Of a DNA stretch of 64,000 bases, positions 45,985 to 55,626 are shown in pieces (the first letter of the stretch is position 1; every line of letters begins with the position of its first letter). Made by a program: the position numbers and the translations under genes. The notes beneath the pieces are model-generated. The model was not told where the DNA came from. It saw only the letters and a list, made by a program, of their open reading frames with translations, and did not search any database. This DNA is from Bryopsis sp. KO-2023 (taxonomy: Eukaryota > Chlorophyta > Ulvophyceae > Bryopsidales > Bryopsidaceae): NCBI GenBank assembly GCA_030272585.1, contig BSYQ01000001.1, positions 1,364,001 through 1,428,000 of the forward strand. The letters run 5' to 3'.

Positions 45985-47353
45985 TTATAGTTTTCGGTGG
46001 ATCCTCGAGGATTATAAACCGTCCTAGTCGCTGCACTCGGTTTTATCGTCAACTTTCTTTCGTTCTTTGTACTTTTCGCCTTTGATGGATCAACCTGACG
46101 ACGCTGTCAACCTTTTCGGCAAAACATTTCCAAAACAACCAATCGCTTCGACGGAAACGGTCACAATCCACTGGACTTATATGAGTTCAACAACCAAAAA
46201 CAAACTTTCTCACCAATGCACAACACGCGACTTCATCCTCTCCAAGCTCGCACGCAAAATATCGCTCCAGAAAAAAAGTTCGCTCCAGAACACACAAGGC
46301 AAGAAAAGGGTAAAAATGTAAGGTGCGCGAGAGCCCAAATGCGCTCCGTCCCAGCACGCACGTGCCAAACCATTATGACGTCATCACTTGCTTTCTATCA
46401 TTTCACCACAATTCTGTTTGCTGCATTTCTGAACCCAAGTAATTTGCTCTTGACTGCATGGATTTTCTCCTCAACTCAGGAATGTTTATGTCTGTACATG
46501 CACCTGTGTCAATGTCCCCACTGTTTCACAATAAACCTGTAAATTGATTGTTGTTCTTCTGAAGGTGAGAAGTCCCCCTTTGATGGGTTGAGAGGGAGGT
46601 TATCATGAACAGTTGCTTGAAAAATCTGACAATGTCTGGGAGAACATGAAGGGACAGAAATTATAGTGCCACATTAATGTATAATAATTAATATTATTAT
46701 GCCACAATTATTATGCCACAATCTGTGATGCACATGAATACATGCACAGCTCATTTCTCAGCAATAAATCTAGAGCTGGCATTCTGAAGGGGAGATAATA
46801 CCCTTTCAAGGGTGGTTGCAGTGATAACCCTGTGTTGTGGAGGTACACCAAACTCCCTCGAATTGAATAAGCTGTTGCAAGTTTATTGCAATAAATTGGT
46901 TTTGGATTCAAAGATGGTGTGTGGCTTGGCCATCCTCGCACTCGGAGGTCAGAGTTCAGTGTACGGAAAAATAACAAAAGATATGGGAAAGGAAATTATA
47001 TGAAAAACAAAAGAAAACGATCCAACAACACATTGTATCAGTTACAGGTTTATATTTCTACATAAAAACCCACAAGCACACACCAGGCCCCCCTCCTCTG
47101 ATTTGCCAGTTATCATGCCCAAAATATTGCAATCGCAACCACTTCGAGCCGTATTCCTTCCCTCCCGAAACTACCCAACAACAAAAAAACTTCCGATCCC
47201 CTTCCCGATTTTATTCCCAGAATCCGATTAATAACCCCCAAAATTTATTTGCCCATGTCGGAAAGAATCAAATGACATGCTGACAAAGATTGCTATTCTC
47301 CATCAATCACAATTTCATGAAACCCCTCCCCCCCTTCCCATGACTAAAACATT
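45985..47353. other. Intergenic, nothing convincing
   Basis: A plus-strand frame from ATG 46085 (MDQPDDAVNLFGKTF, 78 codons) lies head to head with the membrane-protein gene, and an AATAAA lies near 46,530. It has no recognisable domain. Otherwise the sequence is AT-rich without features. Confidence 0.35.
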
Positions 47354-48132
47354 CTATGCACTCCAGTTTCCGGCACCAGAATCAGCTTGATCCTTAAAAT
47401 CCAATTGACTCTTGTTCAGCATATCGCCAAAATTACCCAGGGAACCCGAATGACTGTCCGGCGGTGGAGTTTCACATTCCTCCGACGATGTTTTACTGTT
47501 TTCTTGATTTGAGACTAGAGCAAGGATATCGCGTCCATATTTTGAGCAGGGATGTTGTTCGCTGACGGAACGCAGAACAGGATTGCTGCCTTGCGACGAA
47601 CTCGGACAATTTCCATCATCTGTTTCATCTTCTAAATCGTCCTCCATGATTATCGGAAGCAACGGCCCGCTCCAGGAATAGGTCCGGCGTCGCCGAGCAC
47701 CTATCATCCAAGACATGATATATATATAGTCTTAATATTCACACATATGGCCAGATTCTGGATCGAATGAATATTTTTTGGGTAGGTGGGGAAAAATACA
47801 GTGTCCATCTAAAAATTCGACCTAGGTTTCTGGGTGGGCCAGTCCAGTTCATTACTGGAATCTTTTGGCATACCCCGCCCCCCCCCTCCCCTATTGCACC
47901 ACAGCCTATCCTGAATTTCAACAAGACCTGCCAACCAAGCCAGACGAAATTTTCGAACAAGAACAGCTGTAAGAGAATAAACAAACCAGAGAACACAAGT
48001 TTTATCGAGACAATCTTGGGGGACTGCATTAACCAAGCCCAGCACAACACACGCTCAGGTGAAAACTGCATTGTGCGTACCAGGCCGTGTCGTGTACAGC
48101 TCGCGAATCGTCCCCTCGACACCCCTCGCCAT
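47354..48132 (-). CDS. Small acidic hypothetical protein, 2 exons, 132 aa
   Basis: Exon 1 is 48132-48081 (MARGVEGTIRELYTTRP) and exon 2 is 47700-47354. They join in phase through a GTACGC donor and a GATGATAG|GTGC acceptor. The protein has a short basic start (GARRRRTYSWSGPLL), an acidic stretch (MEDDLEDETDDG) and a Ser/Asp-rich tail with SLGNFGDMLNKSQLDFKDQA. No membrane helix or signal is present. It could be an intrinsically disordered regulatory protein, and no family was recognised. The exon 2 acceptor has a weak pyrimidine tract. Confidence 0.5.
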
Positions 48133-48844
48133 TTTGATCAGCTTTTCGTCCAACGATAGACAGGCAGCGCCGTTGATGAATTGCCCACCAGCACTGGGTT
48201 GAGCTGTCGATCAAGACCAATCGAATTTACGAATGTACAAAACAGAGGGACGCAGGAAAAAAAAGCCAAAGCACCGGACCCGCAGGTTCTGGAGGGTAAC
48301 CCTGATGAGCAGAACTTCGTCAAAAGTCTTGTCTGGAATCCAGAGGAACGTCACATCGTTCCACCACCAAACACAAACGTGATTTGTTTGTACCAGCCTC
48401 AGAAATCACGTGTTGTCGCCGCAGGTGCGACGAAAACACCAACTGGCCGCCAGTGATTTACCCAATGTATCGAGATTCAGGCAAATTCCACAGCAGTTCG
48501 ACCTGGCTTCTTTCTTCCCCAATAAAAACTCACAAAAAATGTTGAGAACCTTAGAAGGCGCCCACCTTGCCAATGTACCACCCCGGGGTACAGTGGCCGC
48601 AAGTCTTCCAAACCCACTTGCCAACAAGTGGCATCACCATAGGCTCAGCCAGGGAGGGAAAAGACATGTCAAGGGCCCACCTCAACCAGCCAAAGAACCA
48701 AGAAACCAACTCCTCATCCCTCCTGTCAAATCCCCCTTTCTCCAACAACAGGTGAAATTTTTAGAAATCTGGTTTAGGAGTCGTCAGATTTGCTCCTGAA
48801 TTGTTAAAAAGACGATACCACTGTTTCGTTCCCTGTTTCTCAAG
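48133..48844. other. Intergenic, nothing convincing
   Basis: Open frames occur on both strands but none has splice context, a domain or a start that sets it apart. It leads into the dispersed repeat. Confidence 0.35.
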
Positions 48845-49180
48845 GATCCAATTCCATTGTAGAAGCCTGAAATGCACAGGTCGATCGAAAACAGTCCTCC
48901 AGCAACTGGTGGCTCTACTTTTGACATGGGATGGTGCCCATATGGTGATGCATGGTGAGTGGGAGTGGGATTGAGTGCGATGTGAACAGCTCCTGTGATT
49001 GGAACTGCCTGGCGACCAAGTGGCCAGAGTTCTGGAGGGAAACAACGTTCAGTTAGGTGTTGAGGTCCAGAAAAAGGCCACAGAGAAATGTCATATCTCT
49101 ATGCAGGGTTCCTGGATTGATGAGAAGAGCAAAGGAGGCTTGAATGTTGAAAATGAGCCTGGAAAGAGGCTGCAGAAAAA
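48845..49180 (+). repeat. Dispersed repeat, copy 2
   Basis: This matches the minus strand of 1330-1640, including ACTTTTGACATGGGA, CTGGAGGGAAACAA and the AAAAGGCCACAGAGAAATGTC block. The two copies diverge substantially, so the family is old. It may continue toward the hairpin cluster at 49,260. Confidence 0.65.
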
Positions 49181-49259
49181 CAAAAGATGCTCTCTGCTTC
49201 GGTTTCTTGCTTGCTCTGCCTTTTTTTCTCACGGATTCCTGGCACTATGGGAAATCCAC

Positions 49260-49586
49260 CCCTGTGCGACCGTGCGAAAATACGGTCGCACAGGGTTGGA
49301 AAGCCAAAGCCGCTTTCCACGAAGCGAAAGAGTGGTTAACGCTTCGGGGACGTTCGGCGTATCTGGGTTCGACTCCCAGACGTCCCTTCTGAAAGCTGCG
49401 ATGAAAAATGGAGCATTTTCTTATGTTCGACGACACAGTCGTCACGGTGGGTCGGGGACCGGGGAACAAGCAAGTCGCACGCGGTTTGCGACTGAACTGA
49501 TAAGGTCGCACCGGGGAACAAACAGGTCGCACATGATGTGCGACTTTCACTTTAGTCGCACAGCGTGTGCGACTTGTATTTTTTTT
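49260..49586 (+). ncRNA. Hairpin cluster with tRNA-like B box and oligo-T end (candidate pol III transcript or SINE)
   Basis: Nine successive perfect or near-perfect hairpins occur in about 315 bases. Stems pair 49260-49273 with 49282-49295 (14 bp), 49298-49304 with 49312-49318, 49320-49326 with 49340-49346, 49347-49353 with 49380-49386, 49405-49410 with 49414-49419, 49429-49434 with 49438-49443, 49473-49479 with 49487-49493, 49526-49533 with 49537-49544, and 49554-49562 with 49566-49574. Inside the fourth is an exact tRNA T-arm (5-bp stem, TTCGACT loop, 49363-49379) followed by an acceptor-like strand. The third resembles a D-arm with an A-box-like AGAGTGGTTAACGC. The segment ends in a T-run, as pol III transcripts do. 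It is not a complete tRNA, because no anticodon arm pairs. A tRNA-derived SINE or a structured RNA are both possible. Confidence 0.45.
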
Positions 49587-49928
49587 ACAGTTGGTTATTT
49601 CAACCTGTCAGATCCAATCAATATACTTCCATTCATCCACAGATGGATTCCATGCTTGCTTTTAACAATCAGCTATTCCAGTTTGTCAGACCAATCCAAT
49701 GTCCCTTCACTTCTTTAAGGATGGTCTCATAAGGTTACCTTCTTCTGACTCAACTTCTCCACTGCAGCTTTGCAGTTCCTTTTTTCTCCATTTTGCTGGC
49801 ACTGGCTGCTGCCTCCCTTCCTGCCTCCTTCTCCTGATCTCCACTCCTACACTCCACTCAAGTTACTGGCCACTCACTCGAATAAGACACTCTTTCCTTA
49901 ACTTAGTAAACTTCACTCCAGTTCTCTC
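49585..49928. repeat. 344-bp direct repeat, distal copy (proposed B2 of a DIRS/Ngaro-type element)
   Basis: As far as I can see by eye it is identical to 50105-50448. It marks the proposed right end, in minus-strand orientation, of the tyrosine-recombinase retroelement. Confidence 0.8.
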
Positions 49929-50104
49929 AGGGAGGGATAGGGTCGGGAAAACAAAAAGGAAAACAAGAATTACCTTGCTTGTTTTTCTTGCTGCTTAAAT
50001 CGTTACTCTGAATAGTCATGAGTAACCGCAGCTTTTTTAGGCTCTTGTTCGCTTTACATGAACCCCTGTAACAGGCTTTACTTAATTCTCAAGTAAAGCT
50101 TTCA

Positions 50105-50448
50105 TTACAGTTGGTTATTTCAACCTGTCAGATCCAATCAATATACTTCCATTCATCCACAGATGGATTCCATGCTTGCTTTTAACAATCAGCTATTCCA
50201 GTTTGTCAGACCAATCCAATGTCCCTTCACTTCTTTAAGGATGGTCTCATAAGGTTACCTTCTTCTGACTCAACTTCTCCACTGCAGCTTTGCAGTTCCT
50301 TTTTTCTCCATTTTGCTGGCACTGGCTGCTGCCTCCCTTCCTGCCTCCTTCTCCTGATCTCCACTCCTACACTCCACTCAAGTTACTGGCCACTCACTCG
50401 AATAAGACACTCTTTCCTTAACTTAGTAAACTTCACTCCAGTTCTCTC
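50105..50448. repeat. 344-bp direct repeat, proximal copy (proposed B1)
   Basis: Matches 49585-49928. The 176-base spacer between the copies (49929-50104) contains a 9-bp hairpin (50075-50083 with 50091-50099). Together they fit a B1-A2-B2 layout. Confidence 0.8.
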
Positions 50449-50888
50449 CATGACAGAAGAGATTTGGTGCCCAGACCTTTGGAGTGTTTGTGGTTTTAAA
50501 AGAAGAAGGATAAGAATGGACTTCGAGAAGGACAATTGAGTAGTGGAGATGAAAGGGAGAAGGAAACAGGATGGCTAAAGAAAGACATCCAGCCAGAAAA
50601 AACACAGTCGATTGCAGACATGCAATTGTTTGTTTGAAACCAAACACCATGGTTACAATCCAGGAAAAGAAATCAATCGGAATCCAGAACACCCCCAATT
50701 TCCATCCTCAACATCGAATCGAAAATTCCGTCACAGACAGCAGCCTGTCCCATTTGCATGCACCATTTCTCTACTTTCTGGATTTGGATCCGGATTTGTG
50801 CCCTGCAAGGAAAATGGCACATTCAGAAAAAACAACTTCGCAACACAGGAAGCATGGAAATAAATTTCTATCCCGAAAAAAACGACGC

Positions 50889-53800
50889 CTAGGTCGCCCT
50901 ATCCCGCGTTAAGTCGTCGAACACGAAACGTTGGGCGAGTGTTCGAAGTTCTCGCCAGGCGTCGGCCTCGGTGTCGAGAACATATCGGAAGACGGCATCC
51001 GACCGCCATCTCCCCTGTGTTTTGATTTGTCTCACAGGGGCGCCTGCTTGACTCATAAGAGTGGCGCCCCCTTTGCGTAGGCTATGAGTGCCGTAAAGGT
51101 GGCGGGGTACTTCCGGCATAGCCGATGCGATGTACCCAGAAACACGGTCAGCAAAACCGCGAGGCGAGAGGTGTCTCGCCGCATTTCTCGCCAGCGGAAA
51201 CACAAAAACACTGCGTAACTGCAGCAGATACGCTCGCCCCCGCCGATCAGGACAAACTGCCGCTAAACTTTCTGGCAGTCGAGGCAAACGTACCCATGTC
51301 CCCTGCCGATGGGTATCTGTTTTGGACTGCGGTAGAAATAATTCAAGGCCGTCTGGACTTGCCAATTTTAAGTGTTCCGCGCGAACACAAACGAGCTCAG
51401 AAACTCGCAACAGGCCGAAAAAAGCTAAGCAAAAAGCAAAGGCGTCACGAGCGCCAATCGTCGATGAAACTGCATCAGCCGCCTTGACCAGCTTGCAGAG
51501 CTGGTCCAAGGAAAAAGGCTGCTTCGCTTGCTGCGTGCCTGTCCCCAGTTTTTTCTTTGCTGCTTCCAAACACTGCTGAACGCCAGTCCACGTCCCAAGA
51601 TCCTCCCCTTGCTGAAGCCACACTGTTTTGGCAAGGGCGGCCATTCCTGTCGCGATCGTATTGAACGCCAACCCCATCACGACTTGAACCGAAATCCAAG
51701 TTGCAACAGAATGCTCCGAAGCAGGAAATGGCGCCAACTGTGCCAAGTTGCAGACCTGCGAATATTGTCTGACCCTGGAAGCGTATGTCTGCTGCGTACT
51801 TGCTTCCAGATGCGCTTTGGCTAACGCGCGCCAATCCAACGCCTGTTCTCGTAGAACAGGATTTTGAAAAATGGCGGTAAGAGACCGTTTGGGGCTCCCT
51901 GGCACCGTCGGAGCGGGACGTAACGTCTTCGTCGAACAATGAATCGGGCTGGGAAAAACGACTGATACCACCGCGCAGTGCATAGCGTGACCTGAACTCG
52001 TTCGGGGTGTCCCCGTCCCAACATCATTCCGCATCGTGCCTGGTAAAAATGTGTCTGCTTGCTGTGGCAAGCTGAAAGTATCACGGATATACGGCTTTAG
52101 AGTGGCAAACCAGGGAGCTGCGGGCCACCAAGGAATGACCAAAACGCCACTTCCGCCATGCGACAGTAAGTGGCGGACGACGTCGCCCAACATCGAGAAG
52201 GGGGGGTTTCCGTAAAACTTTCCCTGGGTCCACGCGAAAGACAAGGCATCGACGGCAAAAGCGCCGACGTCATGACTCTCTGAACAAAAAGGCAAAGGTT
52301 CGTCCGTTTCTGGATTCCGTTGCCGATTAAGGTTCGACGCAAATAAATCGATCGTGAACGGTCCCCATAATAACCACACGTAGTTGAACCACAGCGGGTT
52401 CAACTTGTAGTCCTCTGGGTGAAAAACCCGTGACTCTTCATCAGCACCGGAATCGATAATCGCCGCAGACCCAACGAACCCAATAGTCAAGGAAAAATCT
52501 CCAAGCAACTCGAGGGTAGCTAAGGCGAGCACAAGCAGGTTGATTCCGTCGTTAAGGGAAGGAGAACCAGCGTTTTTCCAAAAACCACGAACACCTGTAG
52601 AATCGGTGCGAACTAAAATGCGTTTCCCGACAACATGAGGCCAAAAAGCCACAAGCGCCGCGAACACACCTTTCAGCTCCGTCCAAACGGAATCGGTCGC
52701 CGTAAGAGACGGCCAACGTCCCTGGCCGCGCAGTGGCGTCACGTTGTGGGATGCTGTAAAAAGTCTAGCTCCCCATCCAAGTCCGGACGCGTCGGTGTAG
52801 AGAACTACACGGGGAGCCGAAGGCTCAACAGACATGCCGTTCAGCTTATCGAGATTAGCCTGGAGCAACCTTAAGTCGTCACGCACCTCCGGTGAGGGGT
52901 GTAACAAGAAGGTGTTATTACGGACCCCCTTCGACGATATTGGCAATTTACTCAAGAGCTGAAACATCGACCTGGAAAAAAATCGAGCCAAAGGAATCGC
53001 GGGAAGGGTGGCGACTACGTAGCCGACCACACGCTCCGCCTGCTGTCCGGAAAAATGTTGCATCCGCAGCAAGTTTCCGACTGCGTTTTCAATTTTCTCG
53101 AGCTTTTCCTGGCTAACAGAAACTCGCGCCATTGGTTCCGACTCCACGATAAAGCCAAGGAACTTAACCCTTTTCGTGGGAACCAGGTTAGACTTATCCA
53201 TGTTTAGCCGCAAACCGAGCGCAAACAGATCGGCGAAAACAAGCTTTTGCGTTGCAATGACGTCTTCGAGAGATGTGTTAAAAAACAGGGCGTCATCGAA
53301 ATACAAAACAACCCTGATTCCGAGGCTCCGCCATTTTCTGACGAGCGGCCGCAAAAGTTTTGTGTAAGCGAAAGGCGCGTTCGACAATCCGAAGGGCACG
53401 CACTTGAATCGATAAACTCGTCGGTCGAGTTCGAAACAGCAGACGCGCTGCAAGTCCGGGTGAAGGGGTAATTGAAAATAGCCTTTCTTAAAATCAAAGC
53501 CCCAAAGGAAATCCCCCGCGCGGAGCATTTCCTTTACGACTTTGATGCCTTCAAGGCGAAAGCTGGGAGCTTGAAGACAGTCATTCACTGCTCGGGCGTC
53601 GAAGCAGAATCGAAATAAGTCAGGAGGCGGTTTCGGCGCTGTCTGGAGCGGCGATAAGAAAGCAACCTCGTGTGGTTGGTCTTTGAGATGGGTAACGTCT
53701 TCGACGGCGCCCCACTCTAACATTCGTTTGACTTCTGTTCTTAGAAATTTCCATTCGGGATCGCTAAGGCGATACTGTTTTAGTTGTTTCTTTGCGATCA

Positions 53801-54218
53801 GAGTATTCAGACCGTGCAGTTCTGCACGAAAACCATGTTTGACCCAACTAGGTACAGGCGAACCTGGAGAACACAAGGTTTTCCATTGTTCGGAAAACCG
53901 GCTAATGTCGCCGGTTTTGAATGGCCCGGAACGCAAAGGTAACTGATAATTAGTAGCCCACGTTTTAGCATCCGCGTATTCTACTGACGGTCGCAACGCA
54001 GGACGTTTGTTTAGGACACCGAGAAACGTCCCATGGATAGTCCGCCGCACCAGCAACCCATTGTGGCGAAACTGAAGGGAATCGACCAGGGACGTCAGTT
54101 TCTGTACAGTGACGTCTGCGTTCTGTTGGATGCCCGGAACTACCGTCGCTATAGGTGCGACATGCAGCTGGGGCACGCCGGGAACCAGCTTCCCCCCGCA
54201 ATGAACAGCATTTGTCAA
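50889..54218 (-). CDS. DIRS/Ngaro-like RT - RNase H - methyltransferase-like - tyrosine recombinase ORF, about 1109 codons
   Basis: One long open frame carries, in order, a reverse transcriptase (FKKGYFQLPLHPDLQ, FGLSNAPFAYTK and an FDD active site in VLYFDDALFF), a DIRS-type RNase H (LYTDASGLGWGARL), and a methyltransferase-like segment with an NPPF motif (FYGNPPFSMLGDVVRHLL). A C-terminal tyrosine recombinase follows, with the HxxR box in GTHSLRKGGATLMSQAG and a terminal RYV. The tyrosine recombinase replaces the DDE integrase of LTR elements and integrates a circular DNA intermediate without target duplication. The ORF looks whole and has no obvious ATG at its 5' limit, which is common where this ORF overlaps the preceding one. 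Confidence 0.9.
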   Translation of the reverse strand: MTNAVHCGGKLVPGVPQLHVAPIATVVPGIQQNADVTVQKLTSLVDSLQFRHNGLLVRRTIHGTFLGVLNKRPALRPSVEYADAKTWATNYQLPLRSGPFKTGDISRFSEQWKTLCSPGSPVPSWVKHGFRAELHGLNTLIAKKQLKQYRLSDPEWKFLRTEVKRMLEWGAVEDVTHLKDQPHEVAFLSPLQTAPKPPPDLFRFCFDARAVNDCLQAPSFRLEGIKVVKEMLRAGDFLWGFDFKKGYFQLPLHPDLQRVCCFELDRRVYRFKCVPFGLSNAPFAYTKLLRPLVRKWRSLGIRVVLYFDDALFFNTSLEDVIATQKLVFADLFALGLRLNMDKSNLVPTKRVKFLGFIVESEPMARVSVSQEKLEKIENAVGNLLRMQHFSGQQAERVVGYVVATLPAIPLARFFSRSMFQLLSKLPISSKGVRNNTFLLHPSPEVRDDLRLLQANLDKLNGMSVEPSAPRVVLYTDASGLGWGARLFTASHNVTPLRGQGRWPSLTATDSVWTELKGVFAALVAFWPHVVGKRILVRTDSTGVRGFWKNAGSPSLNDGINLLVLALATLELLGDFSLTIGFVGSAAIIDSGADEESRVFHPEDYKLNPLWFNYVWLLWGPFTIDLFASNLNRQRNPETDEPLPFCSESHDVGAFAVDALSFAWTQGKFYGNPPFSMLGDVVRHLLSHGGSGVLVIPWWPAAPWFATLKPYIRDTFSLPQQADTFLPGTMRNDVGTGTPRTSSGHAMHCAVVSVVFPSPIHCSTKTLRPAPTVPGSPKRSLTAIFQNPVLREQALDWRALAKAHLEASTQQTYASRVRQYSQVCNLAQLAPFPASEHSVATWISVQVVMGLAFNTIATGMAALAKTVWLQQGEDLGTWTGVQQCLEAAKKKLGTGTQQAKQPFSLDQLCKLVKAADAVSSTIGARDAFAFCLAFFGLLRVSELVCVRAEHLKLASPDGLELFLPQSKTDTHRQGTWVRLPRLPESLAAVCPDRRGRAYLLQLRSVFVFPLARNAARHLSPRGFADRVSGYIASAMPEVPRHLYGTHSLRKGGATLMSQAGAPVRQIKTQGRWRSDAVFRYVLDTEADAWRELRTLAQRFVFDDLTRDRAT

Positions 54219-54336
54219 ACACGGGAACTTACTTTTTCGAGGGCTGTCGGGTTCCCTGTCTGCATTGCGCTTGTTGAGTGCTGGAAGTAACCTCCGGAGA
54301 AGCGATAGCTCCTGTGACTGCGCCGGCTGTTTCCTG

Positions 54337-54341
54337 CCCGA
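54337..54341. repeat. Target site duplication CCCGA, left
   Basis: Five bases directly before the 5' LTR, repeated at 62775-62779 directly after the 3' LTR. A 5-bp duplication is typical of Ty3/gypsy integrases. Confidence 0.9.
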
Positions 54342-54814
54342 TGTAGCGAATCAGGGTTTCTGACAGCCCTGCAGTACGTCAGCAGGCTTGCTGACAGTCC
54401 TGCAGTACTTTAAGTAGGAGGCTGGCTGCCCTGAGGCAGCGTACAGTCAGTCAGGGTGTGCTGGCAGTGAAGTAGTACGTGGACTACTGAGCTGGCAGCT
54501 AGAATGTTCTAGAAGGTCGCTCAGCACCACAGGAATGGCCGTGGGGCTGAGCTGGGCTCTGATTGAAAGGACTGCAAGGTCTGATGCCTTGCAGCAGTGA
54601 TGCAGACTGATGTTACAGCCTATGATCAGTTAGGATCAAGGCTGCTAGGGTATTCTATAAGTTCTTGGGGTTTGAACGTTCTTGTAACCTTACTTTGGGA
54701 TTGAACTCCCTTTGTCTCGCTTCCAAGTCGTCTATTCTTTCCCTCCAAGCCGTTTCAGGCTTGCAGTTCACAGCCAGCAGCCCACAATAGCGGTCTGCAG
54801 GCGGATTCACTACA
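54342..54814 (+). repeat. 5' LTR of chromovirus, 473 bp
   Basis: Begins TGTAGCG and ends CACTACA. It matches the 3' LTR (62302-62774) in length and, by eye, at all but one position, so insertion was very recent. Confidence 0.95.
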
Positions 54815-54815
54815 T

Positions 54816-54833
54816 TGGTTTCGGAGCAGGGGC
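54816..54833 (+). other. Primer binding site candidate
   Basis: TGGTTTCGGAGCAGG starts two bases after the 5' LTR. It resembles the TGGTATCAGAGC initiator-Met tRNA site of plant elements, but the matching tRNA of this host is unknown. Confidence 0.55.
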
Positions 54834-55029
54834 GCAGCAAGACTGTGCAGGGTCGCTGGAGGACCTTGGAAGGCCCCACAGCCTTGGGAAAGATAGAACT
54901 GGAGAGTGCTGTGAGCAGCACACAGAAGCAGCGCACAGGCGCAGCACACAGACGCAGTTTTTGCGTTGTTCAGGGAAGCAGACTTGAAAAGTTACAGGCG
55001 CAGCTGTTGCTTGGTCGAGTTTTGGTTGT

Positions 55030-55626
55030 ATGAGTTTCGGCAGACCTTTTGGTGGTAGTGACAGAGTTATTGAAGTGGTTTCTGACTCTGAGACGAGTAT
55101 TCATTCAGAGGACTCAGCAGAGAACCACCCAGAAGGGGTGCTGCCACACGCACTGCGTTTTCCTGATACAGTGGTTCGGTTACCCTCTCCTCTTCGTTTT
55201 GCTCAGCCTGTACATATACTTGGACCTGTCAGACACCCTTTGGCAGTGTTGGAACCAGGCGCTCTGAGAGCACCCCCTCACGGTCACCGCAGAGCAGAAC
55301 AGGGTCCAGGGTACTTCAGATACACAGAGTGTACTGATCCCAACTGCAATATATACAGGAATCGCTTGAGAGGACAGCAGGAAAGAGAACGCAGAGAGCA
55401 GCGCAGAGATGGCCGGACAGGACGAGCAACCGCAGATAGGAATGCCGGCCCCAGATCCCTTCGACGTGCAGGGATTGAGGCAGATGATTTTGGACATGCA
55501 GGAAGAGGTCCAGCACCTGAGACACGTAGCAGCCAACGTGAACGTGCAGATGGACGACGCAGCTCGGAACGCAGTGCACAACAGGATGGCACAGCAGCAA
55601 CCTCCCGCAGCTCTGGGCAGAGCTAG
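55030..55626 (+). CDS. Leader ORF of the chromovirus, 198 codons, unknown
   Basis: An ORF begins 215 bases after the 5' LTR and overlaps the start of gag in another frame. Its N-terminus (DRVIEVVSDSETSIHSED) has a hydrophobic core followed by acidic and Ser residues, the pattern of a SUMO-interacting motif. The C-terminal half is Arg/Gln-rich, partly as a by-product of overlapping gag. It could be a real leader protein or a chance opening. Confidence 0.3.
   Translation: MSFGRPFGGSDRVIEVVSDSETSIHSEDSAENHPEGVLPHALRFPDTVVRLPSPLRFAQPVHILGPVRHPLAVLEPGALRAPPHGHRRAEQGPGYFRYTECTDPNCNIYRNRLRGQQERERREQRRDGRTGRATADRNAGPRSLRRAGIEADDFGHAGRGPAPETRSSQRERADGRRSSERSAQQDGTAATSRSSGQS

Noticed and set aside
49320-49388. 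A complete tRNA gene
   Set aside because: T-arm and D-arm-like elements are present but there is no pairing anticodon arm, and the acceptor-like strands enclose only the T-arm.
49585-50448. A miniature LTR element (TRIM): two 344-bp repeats around 176 bases
   Set aside because: No TG...CA ends, target duplication, primer site or polypurine tract; position beside the recombinase ORF fits split direct repeats better.
49699-50539. Two near-identical open frames (about 100 codons)
   Set aside because: They come from the 344-bp direct repeats of the retroelement terminus and have no protein features.
54655-54936. Minus-strand frames inside the LTRs
   Set aside because: Antisense openings in LTR sequence, present in both LTRs, without any domain.
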